Assembly (NCBI GenBank): GCA_937873245.1
Contig: CALMVY010000237.1
Location: 1-5,298 of the forward strand
Reading direction: 5' to 3'
DNA: 5,298 bases
Source: an uncultured Arthrobacter sp.
GTDB lineage: Bacteria; Actinomycetota; Actinomycetes; Actinomycetales; Micrococcaceae
A model generated the notes under the pieces. It was not told the DNA's origin, did not search any database, and saw nothing but the letters and a program-made list of their open reading frames with translations. Positions 1 through 5,298 of the stretch are shown here, piece after piece (positions within the stretch are counted from its first letter, which is position 1; the number at the start of each line of letters is the position of its first letter). A program made the translations under genes and the position numbers.

Positions 1-317
1 TCGCCGTCGAAGCGCCCTACGAGCTCGGCCGTGAGGTGTTGAGCCTCTGCCGCGGAACCCCCGTTGCCGGCCGCGAGCAGGCGGTTACCGGCCAGCAGCC
101 GCCGGGCGAGTTCCTCGCCCCAGGCAGCCAGTCGTGGGGACTGTGCGCGCAGCGAGTCCAGGGCCGGCACGACATTGCGGAGGTGGGCCTCGACGGCCGC
201 TGCGGGGCCCGGAGCGGACCGGTCGACGACGCTTTCGCCAACGCCGGCACCCTTCCCGGACAACGGCGCGAAGGGGGCCGGGAGTTGTACATCGGCAAGG
301 GGCAATTCGGCGCTCAC
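1..317 (-). CDS. gmhA: Sedoheptulose-7-phosphate isomerase (GmhA-like SIS protein), 3' end missing
   Basis: This reading frame starts with GTG at 317-315 and stays open to the window edge, giving the first 105 residues. Residues 84-94 (GNGGSAAEAQH) followed by AELVGRF at 97-103 form the sugar-phosphate-binding loop and active-site helix of GmhA-type SIS isomerases. His94 and Glu98 line up with E. coli GmhA His61 and Glu65, the latter catalytic. The family converts sedoheptulose 7-phosphate to D-glycero-D-manno-heptose 7-phosphate in the cytoplasm, the first step of NDP-heptose synthesis. About 40 residues rich in Ala, Pro and Gly precede the first SIS helix, which E. coli GmhA lacks. The GTG overlaps the upstream gene's stop in a GTGA, and a strong GGAAGGAG lies 7 bases ahead, so this start is well supported. 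The catalytic C-terminal His is beyond the edge. DiaA-like or other SIS proteins are less likely given the AELVGRF match and the gmhB-like gene in the same operon. Confidence 0.87.
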   Translation of the reverse strand, partial: MSAELPLADVQLPAPFAPLSGKGAGVGESVVDRSAPGPAAAVEAHLRNVVPALDSLRAQSPRLAAWGEELARRLLAGNRLLAAGNGGSAAEAQHLTAELVGRFDG

Positions 318-1597
318 AGCGCTGCTCCTTCCACGGGGTGAAGCCGGGCTTCACGCCGCCCGGCGGCGGTTCCGGTGAGTGCCTGCAGATACGCCTTCTC
401 GGTCTCGACGGCCACCCTGTCCCAGCTGTAGCGCGACCGGGCGCGCTGCTGGCCTGCGCGGCCCAGAGTCTGGCGCAGCCCCTGGTCGGCCAGCAGCCGG
501 GCAAGGGCCGCGGCCGTTGCTTCCGGGTCCCGGGGAGGAACGTGCAGCCCGGTTCCCTCATCCACCACCGTGTCCCGCAGGCCGCCGACCGCTGCGGCCA
601 CAACCGGGATGCCGCACGCCATGGCTTCGAGGGGGACGATGCCGAAGGGCTCGTACCAGGGGGTGCAGACGACGGCATCAGCGCTGCGGAAGATGCCCGG
701 CATGGCCTCGCGGGGCACCTGTCCCCGGAAGGTCACCTGCTGCCGGACGCCGAGTTCTGAGGCGATGGCCAGCAGGCGGCGGGCCTCGGAGTCTGCTTCC
801 GTTTCTGTGGCGTCCCCGCCGCCGCCGACGACGAGGAGTTCGACGTCGGGAAAGCCTGCGTCCCGGAGCAGCGGCAGGGCCCGGATGACCACGTCGACGC
901 CCTTCCGGGGCACGAGGCGCCCGACAGAGAGGATCCGGTGGGTCCCGTCGCGCCGGTCGGCCGGTCCGGAACCCGGGAAGAGGTCCAGATCCACTCCGCA
1001 CGGGGCGATCGAGATCCGGCCGGGCGGGATACCCATCGCCTTCAGCTCGAAGACTTCGTCGGAGCAGGTGGCGATGATCCGGTCGGCCCTGCGCCCGACG
1101 GCGGGCTCCAGCCACCGTCTCTCGAACGGGCTGGTGTCCGCGCTGCCTTGATGGCGGCGCTTCACCGTCCCCAGCGCGTGGAAGGTCTGGACCACGGGGA
1201 TGTGGGCGCCGGGGATGTCAACGCCGGCCGGCCCGAGGCGGGTCGCCGCGAGCGCTGCCAGCCCGGACATCCAGAAGTGGCCGTGGACCACGTCTGGTCG
1301 CTGGCGCTCCCAGTCGCGTGACATTCCGCTGGCCAGCTCTTCCATGTAGGGAAGAAGTTCGTCTTTGGGGACGTGGCGCGCCGGCCCGGCCTCGATGTGG
1401 ACAACTTCAACCCGCGGAAAGATCCCTACCCTGCGGGGGAGGTCGTCCGCGTCCCGCCTTGTGTACACCGTGACGTGGTGCCCCCGTCTCGCCAACGCGG
1501 CGGACAGCGCCGCCACATGAACGTTCTGGCCGCCGGCGTCCACTCCGCCGAGGGCCGCCAGCGGGCTGGCGTGCTCGGAAACCATCGAAATTTTCAC
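314..1597 (-). CDS. GT4-family (GT-B fold) glycosyltransferase
   Basis: This is a 427-residue retaining glycosyltransferase of family GT4, which transfers a sugar from a nucleotide-sugar donor. The N-terminal acceptor domain opens with a glycine loop GGVDAGGQNVHV at 17-28 and carries HGHFWMSG at 105-112. The C-terminal donor domain has SVGRLVPRKG at 224-233, where Arg227 and Lys232 are the usual phosphate-binding pair, and the EX7E motif Glu316-Glu324 in EPFGIVPLE. Length is normal for the family and no signal peptide or membrane segment is seen, so it should be cytosolic or peripheral. It starts with GTG in a GTGA overlap with the upstream stop, with AGAGGA 7 bases ahead. The stop overlaps the gmhA-like start. 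The glycine loop resembles that of sucrose-phosphate synthase-like and MshA-like enzymes, but the operon argues against either role. Donor and acceptor are unknown; the heptose genes on both sides suggest a heptose-containing glycan. Confidence 0.9.
   Translation of the reverse strand: MKISMVSEHASPLAALGGVDAGGQNVHVAALSAALARRGHHVTVYTRRDADDLPRRVGIFPRVEVVHIEAGPARHVPKDELLPYMEELASGMSRDWERQRPDVVHGHFWMSGLAALAATRLGPAGVDIPGAHIPVVQTFHALGTVKRRHQGSADTSPFERRWLEPAVGRRADRIIATCSDEVFELKAMGIPPGRISIAPCGVDLDLFPGSGPADRRDGTHRILSVGRLVPRKGVDVVIRALPLLRDAGFPDVELLVVGGGGDATETEADSEARRLLAIASELGVRQQVTFRGQVPREAMPGIFRSADAVVCTPWYEPFGIVPLEAMACGIPVVAAAVGGLRDTVVDEGTGLHVPPRDPEATAAALARLLADQGLRQTLGRAGQQRARSRYSWDRVAVETEKAYLQALTGTAAGRREARLHPVEGAAL
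325..332 (-). promoter_or_regulatory. Ribosome binding site of the gmhA-like gene
   Basis: On the minus strand this reads GGAAGGAG, a near-perfect Shine-Dalgarno sequence 7 bases before the GTG at 317. It lies inside the last codons of the upstream glycosyltransferase gene. It decides the start, because the GTG would otherwise be one of several candidates. Confidence 0.75.
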
Positions 1598-2610
1598 TGG
1601 CTCTTCCTCTCTTGGGTTGGCATGAGAAGCCGCCCGGTCCTGAACCGAGGGGCGGTCAGGTCCTCCAGCAGGGCGTCCCAGGCCGCCAGGAACACGGGCA
1701 GTCCGTAGCGGTCCAGAGCAGCTTCGCGGGCGATACCGCCGCGCCGGCGCGCCTCCTGGGGGTGGTCGATGAGTAACCGCGCGGCACGCACCAGTTCGTC
1801 CACACTGGTTGAAATCGCCCCGGCGTCCGGCGGGACCGCGCGTGCCGCCTCCGTGGTAGCCAGGACCACGACGGGCATGCCAAGGTGCATCGCCTCGAGA
1901 AGTGCCAGGCCGAGGGAGGTCCAGCGGAAGGGATGGAGGTAGACCCGGCAGCGGGACATGTCACGGTGCAGCTCATCCGTCGGCAGGTCCCCACGGACCG
2001 TCAGGCTCGCGGCCGGGATGCCCGCGGCATCTGACAGCCCGTCACCGCCCATGCCAAATATCCGCAACGGGGCTGCCGCGGCAAAGCGGCCCAGGAGGTC
2101 CGTTCCGGCGACCCGGCCCCGCCGCACCGGCTCGTTGACGACGGCGGCAAGTTCCGGGACCTCGCCGGTGTAGGCGTGCCCGGGATCGGGAATGCCGTGT
2201 TCGATCACCAGCGTCGGGGCGGTGCCGTTATCCCAGAACAACTCGTTGAAATGCGTCACGTGGACAACCGGAATGGACTGCTGGTCGGCCAGCGGGTGGA
2301 CCGAGTTCGGCACGTCGCCCCGGGGACAGTTGTGTTCCACATACGCGGCCGGCAGGTCCTTGCCGGGCGTCCGGCCCAGAGCCCGGGTCACCTCCGCCAG
2401 TTCCTCCGGCCGTTGCAGGATGACGGCATCCACGCTCTCCGCGTCGAGCGCATCGAGCGGGACTTCGCGAACGGAGGAGGGCCAGGGACGGCCCGCGCGG
2501 CCCAAACCCCAGGGCCCGCCCCCGGGGAGCACCGGCAGGAGGTACTCATGGCTGCCACGGATGAACGCATCGGTCCACGAGCCGTGGACGTGCCAGAGAA
2601 GGATCCTCAT
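1594..2610 (-). CDS. GT-B glycosyltransferase with altered EX7E motif
   Basis: This is a 338-residue protein. The ATG at 2610-2608 is chosen because it overlaps the upstream stop in an ATGA, has GAAAGG 10 bases ahead, and begins a typical Rossmann strand (MRILLWHVHGSW). The frame is open further upstream to 2838, but that part lies inside the neighbouring GT9 gene. The C-terminal half is recognisably GT4-like: a turn at 224-239 (YLHPFRWTSLGLALLE) followed by AMHLGMPVVVLATTEA. The first Glu of the usual EX7E pair is Thr231, while the second, Glu239, is kept. The N-terminal half has unusual conserved-looking blocks, VEHNCPRGDVPNS at 91-103 and HVTHFNELFWDNG at 117-129, which I associate from memory with an actinobacterial glycosyltransferase family of unassigned activity. 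No signal peptide or membrane helix is seen. It sits between two other glycosyltransferase genes, so it probably adds one sugar to the same glycan. Its substrates are unknown. Confidence 0.82.
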   Translation of the reverse strand: MRILLWHVHGSWTDAFIRGSHEYLLPVLPGGGPWGLGRAGRPWPSSVREVPLDALDAESVDAVILQRPEELAEVTRALGRTPGKDLPAAYVEHNCPRGDVPNSVHPLADQQSIPVVHVTHFNELFWDNGTAPTLVIEHGIPDPGHAYTGEVPELAAVVNEPVRRGRVAGTDLLGRFAAAAPLRIFGMGGDGLSDAAGIPAASLTVRGDLPTDELHRDMSRCRVYLHPFRWTSLGLALLEAMHLGMPVVVLATTEAARAVPPDAGAISTSVDELVRAARLLIDHPQEARRRGGIAREAALDRYGLPVFLAAWDALLEDLTAPRFRTGRLLMPTQERKSQ

Positions 2611-3683
2611 GGGTGCCGGACCTTTCTGCGGGTGGACAGCGAGGACACCCCGCGGATGAGTCGTTCCACCGCGTCCAGGAGTTGTTCGGGAGCCACGGAA
2701 GACAGGCAGGGGTGCCCGGCGACAGGGCACTCGGTTGCGCGGCTGAGCCGGCAGGGCGCCGTCTGGTCGCCCAGGAGTTCCAGTGGGACGCCGTAGGGTG
2801 CCCATCGGACCGCCGGTACAACCGGGGAGAACAGGCACGCCACCGGTGTCCCCACCGCGGCCGCCAGGTGCGCCGGGCCGGTGTTTCCCGTGACCAGGGC
2901 CTGGGCCCCGCCCAGCACACCGGCCAGGGTCTTCAGGTCCGTACGTCCCCCGAGGTCCAGTGCCGAGGGCCCGGCGACCGTGGCCGTCAAGCGGGTCTCG
3001 CCCCGGCCGCCGGTGACCACAACGCGGTGTCCGGCTCCTTCCAACAGCTCCACCGCCGCGGCATGGTGCAGGGGTGGCCAGGCCCGTGACGGCGCAGCGG
3101 CCCCCGGGTGGACCACGACATAGGGTTCCTCGCCAACCAGGGGGCGCACATCGGGATACCCCTGCACCCGAAGCCTGCCGTCATCTCCCGGGGGCAGACG
3201 GTAGCCAGCCGCCTCAGCAATGCCCAGCGCCCGCTCCGCTTCTGGCTGGTCCTCGGCAAAATCCTCTCCGGGACGCAGCCGCACGTCCAACAGGCTCCCG
3301 GCGTAGTCCGTGGAGGCCCCGGTGATGCGGTCCACACCAGCCAGCCGCAGCAGCAGCGCCAGGGGCAACGGGGATTGGTGAAAGGACGTCAGGATGACTG
3401 CCTCGTCAACCCGCGAGTGCCTGACAAAGTCAGTAAGGACCTCCAAGTGGGCCTGTTGGACGTGGGGGGCCGGCTTTACGATCCACGGACAGCTCCAGCT
3501 ATAGACCTCCGCTGTGCCAGGCAAAAGGGAAGCGGCAGCCTCCCCCTCCGGCCCGCACAACAGGATGACCTCGTTGGGGGCACCGCCGTCGTGCCGTCGC
3601 CCGAACGCCACGGCGCGGACCGCCGGGCCCGCCAGGAGGACATCACCCATTCCGTCCAGCCTCGCAACCAGGACGCGGCTCAC
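2607..3683 (-). CDS. GT9 glycosyltransferase (ADP-heptose heptosyltransferase-like)
   Basis: This 358-residue protein belongs to family GT9, whose best-known members (WaaC, WaaF) transfer L-glycero-D-manno-heptose from ADP-heptose. The N-terminus RLDGMGDVLLAGPAVRA (8-24) is the family signature; Asp14 matches the catalytic Asp13 of E. coli WaaC. The donor-binding half shows VVHPGAAAPSRAWPP at 190-204, VVTGGRGE at 222-229 and TGNTGPAHLAAAVGTP at 265-280. In the last block Asn267 sits where WaaC and the second GT9 protein of this window have Asp. A Cys-containing tail, with Cys311, Cys319 and Cys326 around PVAGHPCL, is common in this branch. The start is GTG at 3683, in a GTGA overlap with the phosphatase stop, with GGAAGGA 7 bases upstream. 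Its place beside gmhA- and gmhB-like genes makes an activated heptose the likeliest donor. The acceptor cannot be LPS inner core if this is a Gram-positive actinobacterium, so it is unknown. Confidence 0.9.
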   Translation of the reverse strand: MSRVLVARLDGMGDVLLAGPAVRAVAFGRRHDGGAPNEVILLCGPEGEAAASLLPGTAEVYSWSCPWIVKPAPHVQQAHLEVLTDFVRHSRVDEAVILTSFHQSPLPLALLLRLAGVDRITGASTDYAGSLLDVRLRPGEDFAEDQPEAERALGIAEAAGYRLPPGDDGRLRVQGYPDVRPLVGEEPYVVVHPGAAAPSRAWPPLHHAAAVELLEGAGHRVVVTGGRGETRLTATVAGPSALDLGGRTDLKTLAGVLGGAQALVTGNTGPAHLAAAVGTPVACLFSPVVPAVRWAPYGVPLELLGDQTAPCRLSRATECPVAGHPCLSSVAPEQLLDAVERLIRGVSSLSTRRKVRHP

Positions 3684-4234
3684 GGGATGTTCCTTCCGGA
3701 GGGCGCCGCCAACAGGAGGCCTACCGCGGAAAGAAGGTCAGCAGCCACCTCCGGCGCAGCTTCGACTTCTGCAGGCAGGGTCAGGGGCGTGGGAACCATG
3801 ACGCCCCGGGCTCCTGCCGCCTGGGCGGCCTCAACGTCGCTGCCAATGTCACCGACGTAGGCGGCTTCGGCCGGGGAAATCCCCAGCCGCCTGCAGGCCC
3901 GGTGGATCAACCCTGGCGCCGGCTTCCGGCAGCAGCAGCCGTCCTCGGGGCTGTGCGGACAAATTTCCCACACATTGAACGGTCCCAGTAGCTGCTCAAC
4001 CCGGGAGTTCACAGCCCTCACCTGCCCGTACGTCAGCAAGCCCCGGCCAAGCCCGGACTGGTTGCTCACCACCCCTGTGGCTATGCCGCGGGATCTGAGG
4101 CGCTCCAGCACCTCCCTGGCGTGCGGCATAGGGCGGACACGGGCAGGATCGCCGTTGTAGGGCACGTCACGGATAAGGGTCCCGTCCCGGTCGAAGAGGA
4201 CTGCCTTCAGGGACAGTCCATCGCAAGGTTCCAT
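3680..4234 (-). CDS. gmhB: D-glycero-D-manno-heptose 1,7-bisphosphate 7-phosphatase-like HAD-IIIA protein
   Basis: This is a 184-residue HAD-superfamily phosphatase of the GmhB/HisB-N type, predicted to remove the 7-phosphate from heptose 1,7-bisphosphate. HAD motif I is FDRDGT at 14-19, with nucleophile Asp15 and acid/base Asp17. Motif II is SNQS at 57-60, motif III contains Lys104 in RKPAPG, and motif IV is GDIGSD at 128-133. The structural zinc site is present as Cys92, His94, Cys100 and Cys102, with a shorter loop than in E. coli GmhB. The ATG at 4234 was chosen because the protein then has the usual family length; the frame is open to 4696, but only through the divergent gene. No strong Shine-Dalgarno is seen, only GGGGAA 10 bases ahead. 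This is the first gene of the leftward operon, and its stop overlaps the GT9 start. Histidinol-phosphatase is the main alternative by motif; the heptose and glycosyltransferase context argues for heptose. Confidence 0.86.
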   Translation of the reverse strand: MEPCDGLSLKAVLFDRDGTLIRDVPYNGDPARVRPMPHAREVLERLRSRGIATGVVSNQSGLGRGLLTYGQVRAVNSRVEQLLGPFNVWEICPHSPEDGCCCRKPAPGLIHRACRRLGISPAEAAYVGDIGSDVEAAQAAGARGVMVPTPLTLPAEVEAAPEVAADLLSAVGLLLAAPSGRNIP

Positions 4235-4330
4235 AACTGCCCCGTTCCCCGATGACGCCCCGGCTAAACACCCCCACGGGTTCGCCGCGGGACTAAACTC
4301 CGAAATCAGAGCAAAGGAAAGGCGGCCGCG
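4235..4330. promoter_or_regulatory. Divergent intergenic region, presumed bidirectional promoter
   Basis: These 96 bases are the only substantial non-coding DNA in the window and lie between two divergent gene starts, so both transcripts probably begin here. A ten-base direct repeat of the form gNctaaacNc occurs at 4262-4271 and 4291-4300, 29 bases apart. On the plus strand, TAAACT at 4294-4299 could be a -10 hexamer for the rightward gene. On the minus strand, TTTAGT (4297-4292) and TTTAGC (4268-4263) are weak -10 candidates for the leftward operon. No convincing -35 hexamer at 16-18 bases was found for any of them. Promoter function is inferred from gene layout; the exact elements are uncertain. 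Confidence 0.5.
4314..4322 (+). promoter_or_regulatory. Ribosome binding site of the divergent GT9 gene
   Basis: AAGGAAAGG ends 8 bases before the ATG at 4331, a good purine-rich Shine-Dalgarno at normal distance. It supports ATG 4331 as the start. Confidence 0.65.
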
Positions 4331-5272
4331 ATGGGCGGTTTTCAGGACGACGGCAGGCCGGTACTGCTGGTCCTGCGGGCGCTCAAGCTCGGCGACCTCC
4401 TCGTGGCTGTGCCGGCACTCCACGCGCTGCGCCGCGCCTACCCGGAGCACCGGCTGCTCTATGCGGCGCAGGGCTGGCTCGACGAGGCCCTCGCTTTGGT
4501 CGGCGGCTATGAACTGCTGCCGACCCACGGGTTGGACGAACCACTTTCCCTGAGCCCCGGGACTGTGGACGTAGCCGTCAACCTTCACGGCCGCGGACCC
4601 GAAAGCCAGGGCCGCATCGAGGCCCTCCGGGCAAACCGGACCATCTCGCACCGTTCCGACCAGGTGCCGGGGCCACCCTGGCTCGAGGGCATCCACGAGC
4701 GGGAGCGCTGGACGCGGCTGTTACAGTGGCACGGAATCGACGCCGACCCGCAGGACTTGCTTCTCGCCCCACCAGGTATCCCAACACATCAGCCGGGGGC
4801 TACCGTCATCCACGTCGGTGCCGCCTATGGCAGCCGGTTATGGCCTTCGGAGCGTTTCGCCGCCGTCGCCGCTGAGCTGCGGCAGGCCGGTCACAGCATC
4901 GTTTTTACGGGCGGATCAGCAGAGCGACGCCGCGCCCTTGAGGTCGCACGGCAGTCGGGAACCGGCGCCGGTTCGGTCCTCGCCGGGAGGCAATCGCTGG
5001 GGCAGTTGACGGCGCTAATAGCGGCGGCGCGCCTGGTGATCACCGCCGACACAGGAGCGGCCCACCTGGCGTCCGCCTTCGGCCGCCCCTCCGTGGTGCT
5101 CTTCGGACCCGCCACTCCCGAGGAATGGGGTCCGCCGCCCGGGCCGCATATCGCGCTGACCAAGCCGGAGCTGCGCCGGGGCGACACATTCGCCCGGGAA
5201 CCTGATCCGGCGCTGCTGGGTGTCTCCGCTCAAGCGGTATTGGAAGCCGTCCGCGGACTCGGCCTGTGGTGA
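4331..5272 (+). CDS. GT9 glycosyltransferase (heptosyltransferase-like), divergent paralogue
   Basis: This 313-residue GT9 protein is shorter than, and clearly diverged from, the GT9 protein on the other strand. The N-terminal signature is LRALKLGDLLVAVPALHALR at 15-34, with Asp22 at the position of the catalytic Asp13 of E. coli WaaC. The donor-binding half shows VIHVGAAYGSRLWPSERFA at 159-177, FTGGSAE at 192-198 and AGRQSLGQLTALIAAA at 218-233. ITADTGAAHLASAFGRP follows at 237-253, with the usual Asp240 kept, and then VVLFGP. The family transfers heptose or related sugars from ADP-activated donors. No signal peptide or membrane helix is seen, so it should be cytosolic or peripheral. It is the first gene of the rightward unit and shares a 96-base divergent region with the gmhB-like operon, which suggests co-regulation and a role in the same glycan. 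The stop appears to overlap the next gene's GTG. The family call is firm; donor and acceptor are inferred or unknown. Confidence 0.88.
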   Translation: MGGFQDDGRPVLLVLRALKLGDLLVAVPALHALRRAYPEHRLLYAAQGWLDEALALVGGYELLPTHGLDEPLSLSPGTVDVAVNLHGRGPESQGRIEALRANRTISHRSDQVPGPPWLEGIHERERWTRLLQWHGIDADPQDLLLAPPGIPTHQPGATVIHVGAAYGSRLWPSERFAAVAAELRQAGHSIVFTGGSAERRRALEVARQSGTGAGSVLAGRQSLGQLTALIAAARLVITADTGAAHLASAFGRPSVVLFGPATPEEWGPPPGPHIALTKPELRRGDTFAREPDPALLGVSAQAVLEAVRGLGLW

Positions 5273-5298
5273 ACCTCCGCCTCGGAGAACCGCTCCTG
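5269..5298 (+). CDS. Possible start of the next gene in the rightward unit (partial)
   Basis: A GTG at 5269-5271 overlaps the TGA of the GT9 gene in a GTGA. The frame stays open for ten codons (MNLRLGEPLL) to the window edge. Most junctions of the leftward operon use this same GTGA overlap, which is the main argument. No clear Shine-Dalgarno sequence is seen ahead of it, and ten residues are too few to recognise a family. Confidence 0.4.
   Translation, partial: MNLRLGEPLL

Noticed and set aside
134..760. Plus-strand open frame (208 codons) opposite the isomerase and GT4 genes
   Set aside because: It is a shadow frame: no motif is seen, the composition is biased, and it is wholly antisense to two well-supported genes.
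314..1597. Assignment as MshA (mycothiol glycosyltransferase) or sucrose-phosphate synthase
   Set aside because: The glycine loop is similar, but the gene lies in a heptose and glycosyltransferase operon, and no mycothiol or sucrose gene is nearby. Only the GT4 family call is safe.
2176..2796. Plus-strand open frame (206 codons) opposite the two middle glycosyltransferases
   Set aside because: Same reasons: it has no domain and crosses the ATGA junction of two real genes on the other strand.
2611..2838. N-terminal extension of the glycosyltransferase ending at 1594
   Set aside because: The frame is open up to 2838, but the added residues are low-complexity, lie inside the upstream GT9 gene, and do not look like a domain. 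The ATG at 2610 gives a proper Rossmann start and an ATGA overlap.
3108..3860. Long plus-strand open frame (250 codons) opposite the GT9 and phosphatase genes
   Set aside because: It lies antisense to two genes with clear family motifs. Its translation has no recognisable domain, is rich in Arg, Pro and Gln, and it spans a gene junction. Long antisense frames are expected at this GC content.
4235..4696. N-terminal extension of the GmhB-like protein
   Set aside because: The extra frame is antisense to the divergent GT9 gene, and the protein from ATG 4234 already has the normal length and a complete HAD motif I.
5275..5287. Small hairpin CTCCG-CCT-CGGAG after the GT9 stop, as a terminator
   Set aside because: The stem is only five base pairs, no T-run follows within the window, and it lies inside a frame that probably starts the next gene.

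Overview
The window is high-GC and densely coded. It has GTG starts, Shine-Dalgarno sites of the GGAAGGA type and almost no intergenic DNA. This suggests an actinobacterium. The two GT4-fold glycosyltransferases look to me like conserved proteins I associate with Streptomyces and Arthrobacter-type genomes, but that is recall rather than a search, so the genus is left open. No RNA gene, insertion sequence, CRISPR array or prophage gene was seen.

Layout: a leftward block of five genes fills 1-4234. Read in the direction of transcription, it runs from a GmhB-type HAD phosphatase (4234-3680) to a GT9 heptosyltransferase-like protein (3683-2607), then a GT4-fold glycosyltransferase with an altered EX7E motif (2610-1594). 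A canonical GT4 glycosyltransferase (1597-314) follows, and then a GmhA-type sedoheptulose-7-phosphate isomerase that runs off the left edge (317 to before 1). Every junction is a 4-base ATGA or GTGA overlap, so the five genes almost certainly form one translationally coupled operon. A 96-base divergent intergenic region (4235-4330) separates this block from a rightward unit. That unit begins with a second GT9 glycosyltransferase (4331-5272) and probably continues, through another GTGA overlap at 5269, into a gene cut off by the right edge.

Working model: GmhA converts sedoheptulose 7-phosphate to D-glycero-D-manno-heptose 7-phosphate. A kinase outside the window would make the 1,7-bisphosphate, GmhB would remove the 7-phosphate, and a nucleotidyltransferase (also outside) would activate the product as an NDP-heptose. 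The two GT9 proteins are candidates for transferring that heptose, and the two GT4-fold enzymes would add further sugars. The result would be a heptose-containing glycan or glycoconjugate in a bacterium that probably has no lipopolysaccharide. Its structure, carrier and cell location cannot be read from this window. The enzyme families are visible in the sequence; the pathway and its product are inference.
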